This document shows positions 1-10,944 of a DNA stretch of 64,000 nucleotides, one piece after another. The stretch spans positions 4,223,501 to 4,287,500 of the forward strand of contig CM065646.1 of NCBI GenBank assembly GCA_033220425.1. The letters are read 5' to 3'. Numbering within the stretch: position 1 is the stretch's first letter; each line of letters opens with the position of its first letter. Source of the stretch: Lepraria neglecta (Eukaryota; Ascomycota; Lecanoromycetes; Lecanorales; Stereocaulaceae). Position numbers and translations under genes: made by a program. Under the pieces are notes generated by a model that saw only the letters and a list, made by a program, of their open reading frames with translations, was not told the origin of the DNA and ran no database searches.

Positions 1-2065
1 AGTCTGTACTTGGGTAGCAGCATTGGCTGATGGGGCAGCTGGGGTGGTCTCGGTAGATTTGGAGCTGGTCTGTGGGGACTGATCACGATCGCCCATGGTG
101 CATTTGTGCTCGCCATTTGCATTTTCTCCGAAAGTGGTCACAGCGACATTGCGGACTGGAGTCTTGAACTTGATCAAGGGGTGAGTGCGGTTGTGAACAA
201 GCTTGGGGAGGGCTTCGCAATTGGCGCAGAAGTCAGTGTCGTGACAGATGGCACACTTGTAGCGATCTCCGGTAATGTATGATTCCTTGTCCTTGCAGAG
301 TGGACCATCACAGAAAATACCGACGTGGTGCTGGTGGCTCCTAGCCTTCATTGAAATTGGTTCATAGAGAGGCACGAAACGATGGCCTGGGTGGTTCTTG
401 TGTGCCTTCTTGACGCATGTAGAGCAGTAGTCCCAGTCAGGGCAGTTCATGCACTTGTGACGGACGCCGTAGATGTCCTGCCTTCGTCAGTATACCCCTT
501 GTTCGAGATAACAACATTGACATACCTTGTCACACCCATCGCAGACAGCCCAGTGACGCATGTTACGTCCCGGAGCACAGAGAGTGGTGGCCAAGATGTC
601 GAGGGCCGCATCTTTCGAGGCGGGCTCAAAGTTATGGCTAGGATGATGGCCATGCTTCAACCCAACGTGGCATGGTATGCAGAGATCGTAATCCTCGCAG
701 GCAGAGCATGTGACAAAGTTGGACTCCTCGAAGACTATGAACGTCAGGAGAAATTTCAATACAAGGAGGATATCACTCTTACCTCCAACGCAAGAATTGC
801 AGGTGCGGCTGAGATCGAGCGGCTCGTGAGACTCTTCTCTCTTCAACTCAGATGTGAATGCGCCCGGAACCTTTTCCTCTGCTTCGACCTTGGGAGCCTT
901 CTTGGGAGCCTTCTTGGGAGCGATGGTCTCGGTTGTGCTGGCAACGACCTTGCCATCTTTCACGAATCTCTTGATCAGGAAGTGGTCCTCATGTTCACAA
1001 AGGTAGCCCTTCTCAACACACTCTCCACAGAGATCGAAGTCCCCGTGGTCGCAGATGCCACAATGCCAGTGGGCATCTGGAATAGCTTTATCGCACTTGT
1101 TGCAGCAGATAGTGAAGGATGTGCCTGGAATTGGGAAGCTTCGACGATTTGTTATGCTACGCATGGCGTCCAACCTTTTGGAGAAAATGCCATGCTGAGT
1201 GAGGAAGTCGTCACGATCAGTAAAGAATCGGGGCACAGGTGCCTCATCCTCGGCACCCTTGTCAACGAAGTTTTCTTTCTTCGTGGCATCCTTCTTCTCG
1301 GCGAAGGCCGTATTTCTCTTCTCAAAGGCAGCTTTGCCAGCATCAGAGAAACCGCCTTTTTCAGAGATGGGCCAGAAGTACGGCTTCTGTGCTTGCTGAG
1401 TAGTTTCTTGGACCACCTCACGTGGCTGCTCCGAGTCGGCCTTGAGGGATGGCACGAGGGTAACAGCGGAGGGGTTATTTCTCAGTTGCTCGAATGTTGG
1501 AAGGGTTTCGCGTGTGCTGGGCTCGGCCTCGTTTTTGGCAGGATCCGAGATGTAGGGGTGGATGTAGCAGCGGGTGGAGAGACGCTCCGGAAGGGCCGGT
1601 CCTGGCTTCGGCATCTCGACAGGCTTGGGTGTTGCCTTTTCGGTAACCGTAACACGAATCTTCAACTTCTGCTTGGCCTTAGCAGCACGGTATAGCTGCT
1701 TGTAGACAGAAGGAATGCTGCTGTCGAGTGTAATGAACGAGGACGAGCTGTCGGAGTAGCGCTCGAAGACAGTTTCTTGAGTCGCAGGGATAGCGAGTAA
1801 GGTGCAAAGCTAGAGCAAATCGAAGTGTTAGCAGATATTCAACACGCTGACATATTTTATACTATGCGTTGTGCTGGTCTTCGATGGACGGAGAGCTGCG
1901 GACGATGCAAGGCTGCCTAGGCTTTATGAGACGTACCTTGTCTGGCAACGAATTTGCTCCAAGATCCCTCAAAGGAAGCTTGAATTTTCGAACCTCGTCA
2001 CTGCCAGTGAAGAGAACCTTGATGGTGATAGGCGTGTCTGGCGATGCCTGGGAGTTTGTAGCCAT
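1..2065 (-). CDS. NBR1: NBR1-like selective autophagy receptor (PB1 + four ZZ fingers), 3' end beyond the window
   Basis: Spliced gene running off the left edge. Exons read by hand: 1937..2065, 783..1809, 526..734 and <1..477, all joined in phase. Exon 1 and the start of exon 2 encode a PB1 domain (residues about 12-95). Four ZZ-type zinc fingers follow, each with CxxC pairs; the third contains CDGCDKDIYGVRHKC across the exon 3/4 junction. In filamentous fungi this order (PB1, four ZZ, then an NBR1/FW domain) is that of NBR1, the cargo receptor that links ubiquitinated or vacuole-bound cargo to Atg8. The FW domain and any LIR motif would lie left of base 1 and cannot be seen. The start is the ATG at 2063-2065, followed at once by the PB1 fold. 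Transcribed away from the 1.1-kb intergenic region to its right. Confidence 0.88.
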
Positions 2066-3164
2066 GATCGATGACTAGGCACGATGACCAATGACGGGGT
2101 CGAGCCTGGTGGAGCGGTCAATGTCAAGCTCCTTAGAGATAGTAAATTAATGAGCGGAGAAGCTTACTAGTAATGAAAAATTCTATTTCAAAGTCACATG
2201 CAACGAGATTAGAAGTGGTGGTGATTGCTTAACGGGATGGAGTGAGGTGGTGAGATGAGGTAGTTGTAAGAGAGGTTCCCCACCTGACGAAGCTAAGTTG
2301 TTGCCTGTCTCGATCTGACTAGGCCTAAAGTAGACTACGCCTACAACTAACTCCAAGTCCGTGAAGTAATACATTCTTTGCCACGACGCAGATGGTCATG
2401 TGCATATGTGTCATAAGGTTATGCTAGAACACTTTTTGAGTGACGGATTACCACTCAAGCCGACACGTCTAGAATGTTTGGATCTGATCTAGCCTCGGAG
2501 CCTCGCCTTGAGTGTTTCAGTGTTCCATAGAAGCTGTGGAACAATGCAATCGAAGTACAAATGAGTTAGAAATCTTAACTTCAAAAATCTTCGGAGCCTG
2601 GTGTTCATGTTACAGAATCCAAAGGAGCTGAACTTTTGCCACAATGATAGGAATGCTTCCGTCTCTTTAGGTGTTGGCCACGTTTCAGAGCTTGATAATT
2701 GATCGGTACAGGCGAGTTTATAATTTGTTTTTCGGAGCTCAAGCTGCAATTAGTATAGAGACTTTTAAGTGCACTGCGAGAGGGCTGGTAGTCAGGTCTG
2801 TCAGACAGATGCAAGGAATCCCGAACAATGTTTTGATGCCCTAGTAATCTCCACGACTAACCAGCTCTCGTATTGTTTTCTATAGAAGAAAGTGGCGCGA
2901 AGATTCGAGCCATAGAGTAAAAGCACGCCCACGTAAGCCTCGCCCGAAAGATCTGGCAGCCTATCCTATCCAGTATCTGCCCCCCAATCGAGGACCGTAT
3001 GGAAAAGTGATTAGACACCAGAGAACACAAGAGAGTAGAAAAGAATCTGTCAAGTGCACCCAAGACCATTACAAAGTGGTTATTGGAAATCTCCGCTCGC
3101 TTGCAATGCAGAAACACGCTAAATAACTAGGACTGAAGTCACGAGAGTGAGAGTTGTAGGCTCC
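2066..3164. other. Intergenic region, 5' of NBR1 and 3' of the Btz-like gene
   Basis: About 1.1 kb without a supportable gene. It should hold the NBR1 promoter and the 3' UTR of the next gene. Only short unsupported reading frames are present and I see no repeat or RNA gene. Confidence 0.6.
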
Positions 3165-5288
3165 TCATTGCGGCGGATAGTAAGCTCCGGGTGGCGGATA
3201 GTATACTGGGGGCGTCATCATCCCGCCCATGCCTACCACGCCACCAGGTGGCGGCATGGGGTAGCCCGTTGGAGCATACGCTTGTGTGTTTTGTGCGGGG
3301 GTAAGCTGCGAGGGATCGTAGTAATAAATCATGCCATTGCTCTCGTGAGCGACCATGCCTGCCTGTGTAGTTGGTTCCGTCTGAAGTTGCGGTGCTGGTG
3401 CAAGAGGTGTTGGATAGTGGTATGGCTGACCCGGTACGAAGGCTGGCGCAGCAGCAGAAGGCGCTCCCGTAGCTTGGTCTGGTGGAGGGTAGTAATACAT
3501 CGGAGGTGGAAACTGTGGATAGAAGCCTTGTGGATGTTGGTAAGGATAGGGTTGGAAAGGCTGAGCGTGGATAGCTCTCTCGGGTATCTGAGGCAGTGGC
3601 GTTCCACCAGAAGCTTGACTAGGATGCGATGGGTGTCGAGAGTGTGGATATTGTACCGGATTCGATGAGTAATCAGCAATCTGGGAAGGCACTTGCTGAT
3701 GGAATGGTAGTTGCTGTTGTTGCTGAGGTGGATTGAATTCCAGGGTAGCCGGAGAGTCGATGTCCGCAACTTGTAGCGTCCTTTCGGGCTTCGGGTGGTG
3801 CATTGTTAGAGCTGCAGGACGGTTCTCCCTGAAGGTAGGTTTCTGAGGAAGAGGATACGCTGAAGGTTGAGGTAAATTCACGGTGGGGGCTGTCGGACCG
3901 ACCATAGACTGTGTTCCAGAAGGCTGCATCTGCTCAGATGCAGGAGGCAACCGCACAACCGGCGCAGCTCTTGGAATAGTAGCTCCTGTAGGCGAGACTA
4001 CACCTTCTGCAGACACCTCTCGGACAAGTGACGACCGCCTGCTGAGAGCCACGCTCGGGGAGTAGGCGCTACCAGCGTATGCACTAGTTCTCCTGCTTGA
4101 CAGACCACCGAATGCACTGTATCCTCCACTAAAGCTTCCCCTTCCCCTTATCCTGCTAAAGCCTTGTTGATTAGGTCGTAAGGCCCTAGGAATGAATATG
4201 AATGACCGCTCCATCGATGGGAATATATAGCGTATGGGATTGTCAGGCAAAGATATTCGTACGGGCTTATCGCGTCGAAGTGGTGGACGGTGATGAGGAA
4301 GACGTGTGTGTTGGTTGACAGGTACTGCAGAGAACACTATCGGATCTGACATGCCTCCAAGGAGAACTCGGATTTGTGCATTTCCAATTCTGGTCGTCCT
4401 GGAGAATGATCGATTTGGTGGCTGTGGCTTGGCTGAAGGGGCAATCGGGTTCTGCTGGTTTTGTAGGCTTGGACCAAGAGGCGGACCTTGTTCAGCTGCT
4501 GTGTGTATGTCAGGCTGAGCGACAGTCTCGTGAAGATCGTGGGCCCATGGGGCGTCTGCAGGACCTAGTGGCTGCGTGTGCCTGTTTGAAAGTAAGCTAT
4601 GCGTGTCCTCGAAAACACGTAAATCACCTTGAGGAACGTACCCAGATGGCGGGAAAGGGCCCATCGCTCCTCGTCCTCGGCCCCTCCCTCTTCCAAACGG
4701 TCTGAAGCCATTTTGACCTGGGGCAGCGGAACGGTGTTCATGCATGAAGAATCCACCGCGATTTGGCACGAAGGCCGGATCAGCGTCCCTTTTCTTCTTG
4801 TACTCTTCGTGCTCCCTTCGTCTTCGCTCGCCAATGCTATCCACAGTCATTGCCTCGGTTGGCTCCAGTGTTTGAACATCCTGAGATGATTGTAGTTCTG
4901 GCGGCTTCCCCAGGTCCTCGAAATTTGTGCCTTCATCCTCAACCTCGCCCGAAACCTTGAGTCCGTTCATCATAGCCTCCGTATCACCCATTGTTGCCGG
5001 AAGCGGAGGCTTGGTCGATGCTGCTGATGACTGCGGTCCCGAGTCTGAAGATTTTTCTCCGTGTCCATTTGCCACGGCTCCTGTACTCGTAGCTGGCAGG
5101 GCGAGCGAGCCTGTGTCGCTGCCATCGCTTCCCTCGGCATCTGCGTCATCCTCTGCATCGCTCATGCCAGATCCCTCGCTCAACGAGTCTTCCTCCACGC
5201 CGGCCGCCACGGAGCCTTCCTCCTCTCCATCATCTTCCACCCGCCTCCTGCTCTTGATGAGGTTCTTTGGTCGACGAGGTGCCCCCAT
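3165..5288 (-). CDS. Btz/CASC3 (Barentsz)-domain protein, putative exon-junction-complex component
   Basis: Intronless reading frame of 707 residues from an ATG at 5286-5288. The N-terminal third is acidic and Ser-rich. Around residues 155-200 comes a conserved stretch with the core DADPAFVPNRGGFFMHEHR, followed by an RGRGRGRG run. That is the signature of the Btz/SELOR domain, which in CASC3/MLN51 clamps eIF4AIII and RNA. The C-terminal half is Pro/Gln/Tyr-rich low complexity, with many PPP and YYPP runs, as expected of a disordered RNP protein. By family knowledge the role would be in mRNA localisation, nonsense-mediated decay or translation. Animal CASC3 shares only the short Btz core, so the family is fairly sure but an EJC function is inferred. 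Confidence 0.72.
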   Translation of the reverse strand: MGAPRRPKNLIKSRRRVEDDGEEEGSVAAGVEEDSLSEGSGMSDAEDDADAEGSDGSDTGSLALPATSTGAVANGHGEKSSDSGPQSSAASTKPPLPATMGDTEAMMNGLKVSGEVEDEGTNFEDLGKPPELQSSQDVQTLEPTEAMTVDSIGERRRREHEEYKKKRDADPAFVPNRGGFFMHEHRSAAPGQNGFRPFGRGRGRGRGAMGPFPPSGYVPQGDLRVFEDTHSLLSNRHTQPLGPADAPWAHDLHETVAQPDIHTAAEQGPPLGPSLQNQQNPIAPSAKPQPPNRSFSRTTRIGNAQIRVLLGGMSDPIVFSAVPVNQHTRLPHHRPPLRRDKPVRISLPDNPIRYIFPSMERSFIFIPRALRPNQQGFSRIRGRGSFSGGYSAFGGLSSRRTSAYAGSAYSPSVALSRRSSLVREVSAEGVVSPTGATIPRAAPVVRLPPASEQMQPSGTQSMVGPTAPTVNLPQPSAYPLPQKPTFRENRPAALTMHHPKPERTLQVADIDSPATLEFNPPQQQQQLPFHQQVPSQIADYSSNPVQYPHSRHPSHPSQASGGTPLPQIPERAIHAQPFQPYPYQHPQGFYPQFPPPMYYYPPPDQATGAPSAAAPAFVPGQPYHYPTPLAPAPQLQTEPTTQAGMVAHESNGMIYYYDPSQLTPAQNTQAYAPTGYPMPPPGGVVGMGGMMTPPVYYPPPGAYYPPQ

Positions 5289-5880
5289 GCTGTATTGTCA
5301 GTACCAGGACGGCCCCCAGCGGGAAAATCCTGTCGAAGGGCAGTGGCGCTTGATCAGGCACCAACGCCGAAGGAGAGGGCCAGGGTAGTATGTTATTGCT
5401 GAATAGATGTGAACATTTGGAATTAAGAGATGGCCAGCATCAGAGTTGATATTATGCTGACAGAGTTGAAGGCACGGCCGCAAGTTAACGGACTGATGAC
5501 ATAGGCTCTGGGAAAAAGAATAATCTTGAGGAAAGGCGCTCGGGTATACTACACCTGATTGGGCGAGCGACTTTACATATCTCTTGGCGGACTTAATTTT
5601 CGGTGCCTTGCTGGACCGAGTGGATATCGCCGGACGAGGGGAGCGAGAGCCGCTTGTCTCTATCCAGTATCCACGTATTCACGCCGCGCATGAGCTTCTA
5701 AATGTTGCTGGCACATGACTGTATTTTATAGTACAAGATTTAGTGGCGAAGAAGCATCCAACTGAATACTTCGCCACGTATAAGATCGAAAGTGGAGAAT
5801 TAGCTACCTAGGTACAGTGTGGTTTGCGTGGTAACCGCGGCCGCTATTAAACAAGACAAGAATTGAACATCAGTAGCATT
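5289..5880. other. Intergenic region between the Btz-like gene and TOM70
   Basis: About 590 bp: promoter and 5' UTR of the Btz-like gene plus the 3' UTR of TOM70. No gene or repeat seen. Confidence 0.55.
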
Positions 5881-7997
5881 TTATCGCATGGGCCCGCCAA
5901 TGTTTCCTCCCATACCCTGCAGCCGGTTGGCCAGCTGAGGATACTTCTCTTGAACCTCCAATTGCGTTCTTGTTGCTTCTGCATATGACAATGCGTTGAC
6001 GATCTCACCCTCTGTCCTTGAAAGTTCTGCGGCCCTTTCGAAATACTTCAAGGCTTCTGGAACCTTGCCTTGCTGGAGAAGCAGCTGTGCCATTGTGGCT
6101 ACAGCAATATCGCACTCCGGATCAACTAAAGATAATTAGCAAACTGTTTTGCCGAACAAAAAGTGGCGTAACATACTGATGAGTGCTTTTTGGCACAATT
6201 TCTCCGCCTCTTGGAAGTCTTGCTTCCATTGGAACAAAGCAAGCGCCTTGTTGATCAATGGCAGCACATTCATGCCCAGAGGCTTTGTCTGCTTTTCCAT
6301 ATCTACTGCTGTGTCGAATTTCTCCACAGCTTCTTGGTACTTTTGTTGATCCAGGAGTAGCTCTCCGTAATAGTTGTACACATCCGGGACTTTGTCAAAA
6401 TTCTTGATGCAGCGTCTAAAGGTGGCCATGGAGGAAGCTATCGAGCCCATCTTATATTGAGTCACACCAAGTTGAATGTGAGAAAAGATAAAATCTCGAT
6501 CCAGATCAATAGACTTTTGGTAGTCTTTAGCGGCATCAGCAAATTCGCTCAAGATGAAGTGAAGCTGAGCACGGTGATAGTAGATGTCAGGATCCTCGCT
6601 CTGCTGTTCCATTGCTTGCTCGAAATCATTCGCAGCAGCGTCTCGGTTGCCTAATCTGATCAGTCAAGGCTTTACCATATATGAAGCAATTAATCTTACC
6701 AAGTTCAAGATGCATACTCGCTCGCTTGATGTAGCTTTGCGTGAATGTAGGCTTGAGCTCCACGCTCCGTGTCAGATCTTCCAACGCGTCCGTGTTCTCG
6801 CCTCGTAGGTATCTGAACGTTCCACGCATGTTATAGGCAAATGCTTCGTGTTCGCCTAGATCTCCCAGCTCAAGAGCTTTGTCGAAGGCCTCTGATGCTG
6901 CTTCATAGCCTTCGGCAGTTTTCTTGTCCATGGCCTGTAAACCTGCTCTCAACCGGCTTTTTCCGCTCTCATCATCAAGCTCCGCTGTCTCTTCTAATCC
7001 TTCAGGTGGTGGCCGTGGCCTGAAGCTCTGCAGGTAGTTGGTGACAAATGTTGGGCTGGGCAATTTTTTCTCCTTTCCTTCGAGAATTGCCTTGCCTTTT
7101 GCCTCCGCGACCTTCTTCAATAGCCTCTCCACACTTTGTGCGCTTTGATCATTCTTGAATTGATCAATTATGCAGCTCGCAGTGTAGTCCAGGAGAGCCT
7201 CGCTGTATTTCTCAAGGTGCTCGTAAGCGTTTGCCCTTCGATTTAATGCCTTGACGTATTCGTTGTCCAGGTTTATCGCAGCAGTAGTATCTTCGACGAC
7301 CTTTTCCCAACTGCCAAGCGCATTGTAGCAGGCTGCTCTATTGGAGTAGAATATAGGGTCTGGTTTGCATAGGATAGCTTTGCCGTACAATTCAATCGCG
7401 TCATTATAGCTCTTGTCGCCATATGCTTTGTTCCCGGCGATCTTGAGCTTCGTAGCATACTCTTTCCGTTCCTGATCATTGTAAGCGCGAGAAAAGTAAC
7501 GCACGAGGCAATGTGAGTTACCTGATCCGACAACGTCTCAACAGTAGACTCGTCTATCTGTGGTACACCTTCTAATGGATCTGATTCGACTCTGGGTGCT
7601 TCAGCTTGTGCTGTAAAAGTGTAAGTAGTCGTCGAGCTCATTGACTCCTGTTCCATTGCTTACTTTGCTCTTTGGGTTGCTGGGGTGCCTCTCTAACTTC
7701 AGGCTGTGTTTTCTCCTTCTCCTTCTCTTGTTTTGCTTTCCGTCTTTCCTTCTTGCTCAGCCTCTTCTTCTCCTCCGCAGCCGCGTTCGAGCCTTTTCTC
7801 GAGTCTGAGATATAGTATGCAACTCCAGCCCCCGTTACTACTACCGCGACCCCGGCAATTGTATATACCACAGCCTTATTTTCTGATGCCCATGTTGATA
7901 GCCGTTCCCACAAAGGTAGTGATGATGCATCCGAGGAGAGGGAGGAGGTGGCGAGATTAGTGTTGGAAACAGGTCTTGACACACGTTCAGCGGACAT
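5881..7997 (-). CDS. TOM70: Mitochondrial outer-membrane import receptor Tom70
   Basis: Five exons by hand: 7664..7997, 7522..7610, 6700..7471, 6177..6650 and 5881..6125 (637 residues, in frame). The ATG at 7995-7997 (MSAERV) is preferred; the frame extends upstream only from a TTG. Residues about 40-60 form one hydrophobic anchor ([20 protein letters not shown]), followed by a strongly basic [15 protein letters not shown] segment: the N-in signal anchor typical of Tom70. The rest is TPR repeats: an N-terminal clamp beginning [20 protein letters not shown], which would bind Hsp70/Hsp90 EEVD tails, and a C-terminal set that binds carrier preproteins. It ends GGNIGGPMR. Length and order fit the family (yeast Tom70 is slightly over 600 residues). 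It guides multispan carriers to the TOM pore. Confidence 0.93.
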
Positions 7998-8545
7998 GTT
8001 GCTGCTTCGCCTTCGAAGCAAAAGTGGGAACCGAACACCAGAAGATACTTGAGGTCTTACATATACAGAAAACCCGTAGCACCTGGTCGCAATGGAAAGG
8101 TTGTGTTATAAGAATATGCAGGATTATGTGAACCTTGGGCAGACAGAGCTCGAATTTTCGGCGAAGCGAAAATAACTTTCCGCACCCCTCGAAAATACGT
8201 CAACGCTCCTCTAAACTTCAAGTCTTCTATCTACCTAGCTGAATAGCCGAATACATTGTATATCATCAGTATTGAAAATTCTCCGGACACTCTCTAGAAA
8301 CGTGATGATCGGGATTTCCACCGTACTCCTATTTCTCCCGTTCGGTGCATGCCGCTATTGATGCAGGTCTCAGACTCGCACCTTTTGACCTTCTCGTTCA
8401 ACTATTGTATTCATGCTCCCAAAAAGTCTATGATTGTTCTACAAGTCGAGCAATTCTGTTTGCCTAGTCTCATACCGCAGGAACTACGTACCCAAGAGGA
8501 GATTTTTGCTTAATTCCTTGATTGAAATTTCAAACGTGAAAAGAC
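7998..8545. promoter_or_regulatory. Divergent intergenic region between TOM70 and the ADC-lyase gene
   Basis: About 550 bp between two outward-facing starts (7997 minus, 8546 plus). It must contain both promoters. No specific operator was recognised. Confidence 0.5.
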
Positions 8546-9434
8546 ATGGAAGCTATTTTACCAGTAGAGGCCTTGCCAGCTGACTCTTCCGGTCAAAACG
8601 ACTTCAAGATCATAACTACTATTCGCAGCGATGGGCTCCTGGAGAACCCACCCTCTACAACTTCTCTGCCTCCAGGCTTCAAACCGTCGCGGTTCTATAT
8701 GCCACAACTCCATCGAGACCGCATGCTGGCTGCAGCAGAGGCTTTCAACTGGCCGCAAAACCCCAAGGAGGTGATCTCCAATCTCGAAGGGTTTCTGTCA
8801 GCCCATTTGAAATGCAAATATAAAGATTCTCATTATGCGAGTCCCTTAAAAGTATGTTCCCCCCAGCCATAGCCCTTCAGCAATGCACTCAGTACTGCGG
8901 CAGCTTCGAGTAATAGTCTTCCATGGCGGGGCTATAAACGTTACCTCAAGACCCGTGCCAGCTGTTGAACTAAGTTCTCTCTTTCCCTCCTCGTTCTCGG
9001 AGCTGCTCGCCCAGCCATCCAGTTTCCCCATCTTTGTCTCGCCCGTCAGCACTTCTCCAAGTCTATTCACGAGCCATAAGACCACTAAGCGTGCGCAATA
9101 CGATGACATTCGAGCTTTACTACCCAATTCGTCTGAGAAATCCGAGGGGAAAGCTGCCCCCTTACTAGCAGAGATCTTATTGGTGAACCACAACAGCGAG
9201 ATCATGGAGGGTAGTATCACCACGCCGTATTTTCTCCGTGAAGGGGAATGGATCACGCCAGCCGCCAAATGTGGTGGCAACTTGGGAACTACACGAAGAT
9301 ATGCATTGGAGCAGGGTATTTGCAAGGAAAGCATTGTAATGAAAAAGAGCGTGCAGATGGGCGAAAGGGTGGTGCTGAGCAATAGTGTCAGAGGGTTTGC
9401 CTGGGGATTCATGGAAAAGCTCGAAAACCCATGA
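8546..9434 (+). CDS. ABZ2: Aminodeoxychorismate lyase-like class IV PLP aminotransferase
   Basis: Two exons, 8546..8851 and 8904..9434 (278 residues), joined by a 52-bp GT-AG intron that gives the smooth junction PLKLRVIVFHGG. The class IV PLP fold is seen in HKTTKRAQYDDIR (the Lys of HKTT is the likely Schiff-base residue) and in LLVNHNSEIMEGSITT followed by GGNLGTTRRYAL, the cofactor phosphate and acid/base region. In fungi the enzyme with this N-terminal extension and length is 4-amino-4-deoxychorismate lyase, which makes p-aminobenzoate and pyruvate for folate synthesis. A D-amino-acid or branched-chain transaminase of the same fold cannot be fully excluded, but size and the KTTxR motif favour ADC lyase. 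Confidence 0.8.
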
Positions 9435-9490
9435 GCGAACAAGCCCTGGAGCAATATCAACTATTTGGGTTTTCCGTCACCGTAGTTACG

Positions 9491-10735
9491 CTATGCAAAT
9501 GTCGTCTTCTTCCCCTGACTCTCAACAATATTTCCCGTCGCCCTTGGGGCAGCAGCAAGCGCAGCGCCAGGCTTGATCTTCCGTGCATCAATCCTCCTCT
9601 GAGCCTTCTCAGCATTTTCAGCCTTTTTATTGACATGTCCATTTGCAGGCTGAGCCATTGAAACAGGGTCAGCATCTATCACCACCTCCCCTGTCTCCAC
9701 CCCGCCTTTCCTCGCAGTGCCCTCTTTTCCATACCGCTTCTTGTATCGCACATCCTTGCCTTCCGCGAACTCCATCCGCAGTGGTCTTCCCCCGAGCCTG
9801 TTCACCCACCACTTCCGCTGCCTTGGCTTCTTCCTTGGCTTCTCCTGATCCGCCAGCGCTTCAGCAATCTCATCGTCTTCGTCCTCGATATTCTCTTTCT
9901 CCTCAAAGTTCACCCATCCCCTGACAGCAGCCTCGCCCGCCCCGAGATCCGCAAACTCCACCCACGCATAGCCCTTGCACTTGCCAGTATCCTCGAACGT
10001 CGCAGTAAACACATCCACAACCTTCCCACAGCGCTCGAAATGTTCCTGCAGCATCTCCTTTGTCGTGTCAAAGCCTAGATTCCCCACAAATATGCGCTTG
10101 CTGGGTGGTTTCCCTGAACTCACACCACTGGTAGCAGCGCCCTCCTCTTTCGATTTCTCTGGCCTTCCTTCAAAACTCTTCGAGTCTTTGATCAGCACCC
10201 TCCTCCCAGTGAGCAGCCTTTCACTCAACGCTAATGCCTCATTCAAGGCTGCTTCGGTTGAGAAATCCACGTAGGCAAACCCCTGGTTCTGCAGCTTTAT
10301 CCCGTGTCGAGATGCTGCTATGGCCGCTTTGCTGGGTGGGTGCATGTGTAGCCTCGTAATCATATCATCCGTAATCTCCGTATCCTTGGTGAGAAAGTTG
10401 CGTAGATCGATCTTTGTAGCCGTCCACGGAAGATTGCCAATCCATATTCCGTAGTCCGATCGCTTTGGTGGTGCTGTAAGTGACTTTACTTCCTCTTCTG
10501 AAGCGGACCCGGGGCTTAAGGCAGCAACGCCTGCCTTTGGGACATCGGATTTTCCAGTAGCAGCAGTGGATTTGCCTTTCTTAGCCTTTCGAAGAGCTTT
10601 CTTGGAGGGTGGTTCTGGAGCTGAGACATCGACTTCGATTTCTGCTGCGGGGCTTTGGTCTCGCTTTCGCTTTCTGGATGGAGATAGTGGCGGTGTAGTT
10701 ACTACTGCTACGATAGCAGTCGAATGGCGGCCCAT
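9491..10735 (-). CDS. NOP13: Nop13-like nucleolar RNA-binding protein (two RRMs)
   Basis: Single-exon 414-residue protein, ATG at 10733-10735. A basic N-terminus with SRKRKRDQ and SKKALRKAKKGK precedes RRM1 (residues about 92-185, RNP2 IWIGNLPW, RNP1 QGFAYVDF) and RRM2 (about 215-330, RNP2 IFVGNLGF, RNP1 KGYAWVEF). RRM2 carries an acidic insertion, EEKENIEDEDDE, and is followed by a basic RKKPRQRKWW segment. This organisation matches fungal Nop13, a nucleolar protein of the large-subunit processome. Tail-to-tail with the ADC-lyase gene (56-bp gap) and head-to-head with IEC3. Confidence 0.85.
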   Translation of the reverse strand: MGRHSTAIVAVVTTPPLSPSRKRKRDQSPAAEIEVDVSAPEPPSKKALRKAKKGKSTAATGKSDVPKAGVAALSPGSASEEEVKSLTAPPKRSDYGIWIGNLPWTATKIDLRNFLTKDTEITDDMITRLHMHPPSKAAIAASRHGIKLQNQGFAYVDFSTEAALNEALALSERLLTGRRVLIKDSKSFEGRPEKSKEEGAATSGVSSGKPPSKRIFVGNLGFDTTKEMLQEHFERCGKVVDVFTATFEDTGKCKGYAWVEFADLGAGEAAVRGWVNFEEKENIEDEDDEIAEALADQEKPRKKPRQRKWWVNRLGGRPLRMEFAEGKDVRYKKRYGKEGTARKGGVETGEVVIDADPVSMAQPANGHVNKKAENAEKAQRRIDARKIKPGAALAAAPRATGNIVESQGKKTTFA

Positions 10736-10944
10736 TGCTTTCCTCCTATGCTTCTCGAAGAGTTCAAGTCAAGTCAAAAAATGTAAACGTTCGTTAAAGT
10801 TTGTGCACACCGGCAGAAGTCCGGCAAAACGCTTTGGCGGCAGTGAAGGGTGGACCAATCGCGATCTTTCCACCTTGCGTAACACATTCTCTTTTGTATT
10901 ATATATCGACATTTCAGGCTGACAAGCTGCAGAAGCTGATCGTC
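10736..10944. promoter_or_regulatory. Short bidirectional promoter between NOP13 and IEC3
   Basis: Only 209 bp separate the two divergent start codons (10735 minus, 10945 plus), so the promoters must share this space. It contains a CCAATCG element at 10855-10861 (CCAAT box on the plus strand). An ATG at 10801 opens a frame into IEC3 but reads through non-conserved sequence, so it was not used as the IEC3 start. Confidence 0.55.

Noticed and set aside
382-1695. 437-codon plus-strand frame
   Set aside because: It is antisense to the NBR1 exons, which carry the PB1 and ZZ signatures; the plus-strand product shows no recognisable domain.
3147-3769. Plus and minus frames inside the 3' half of the Btz-like gene
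   Set aside because: Shadow frames of the low-complexity Pro/Gln/Tyr region.
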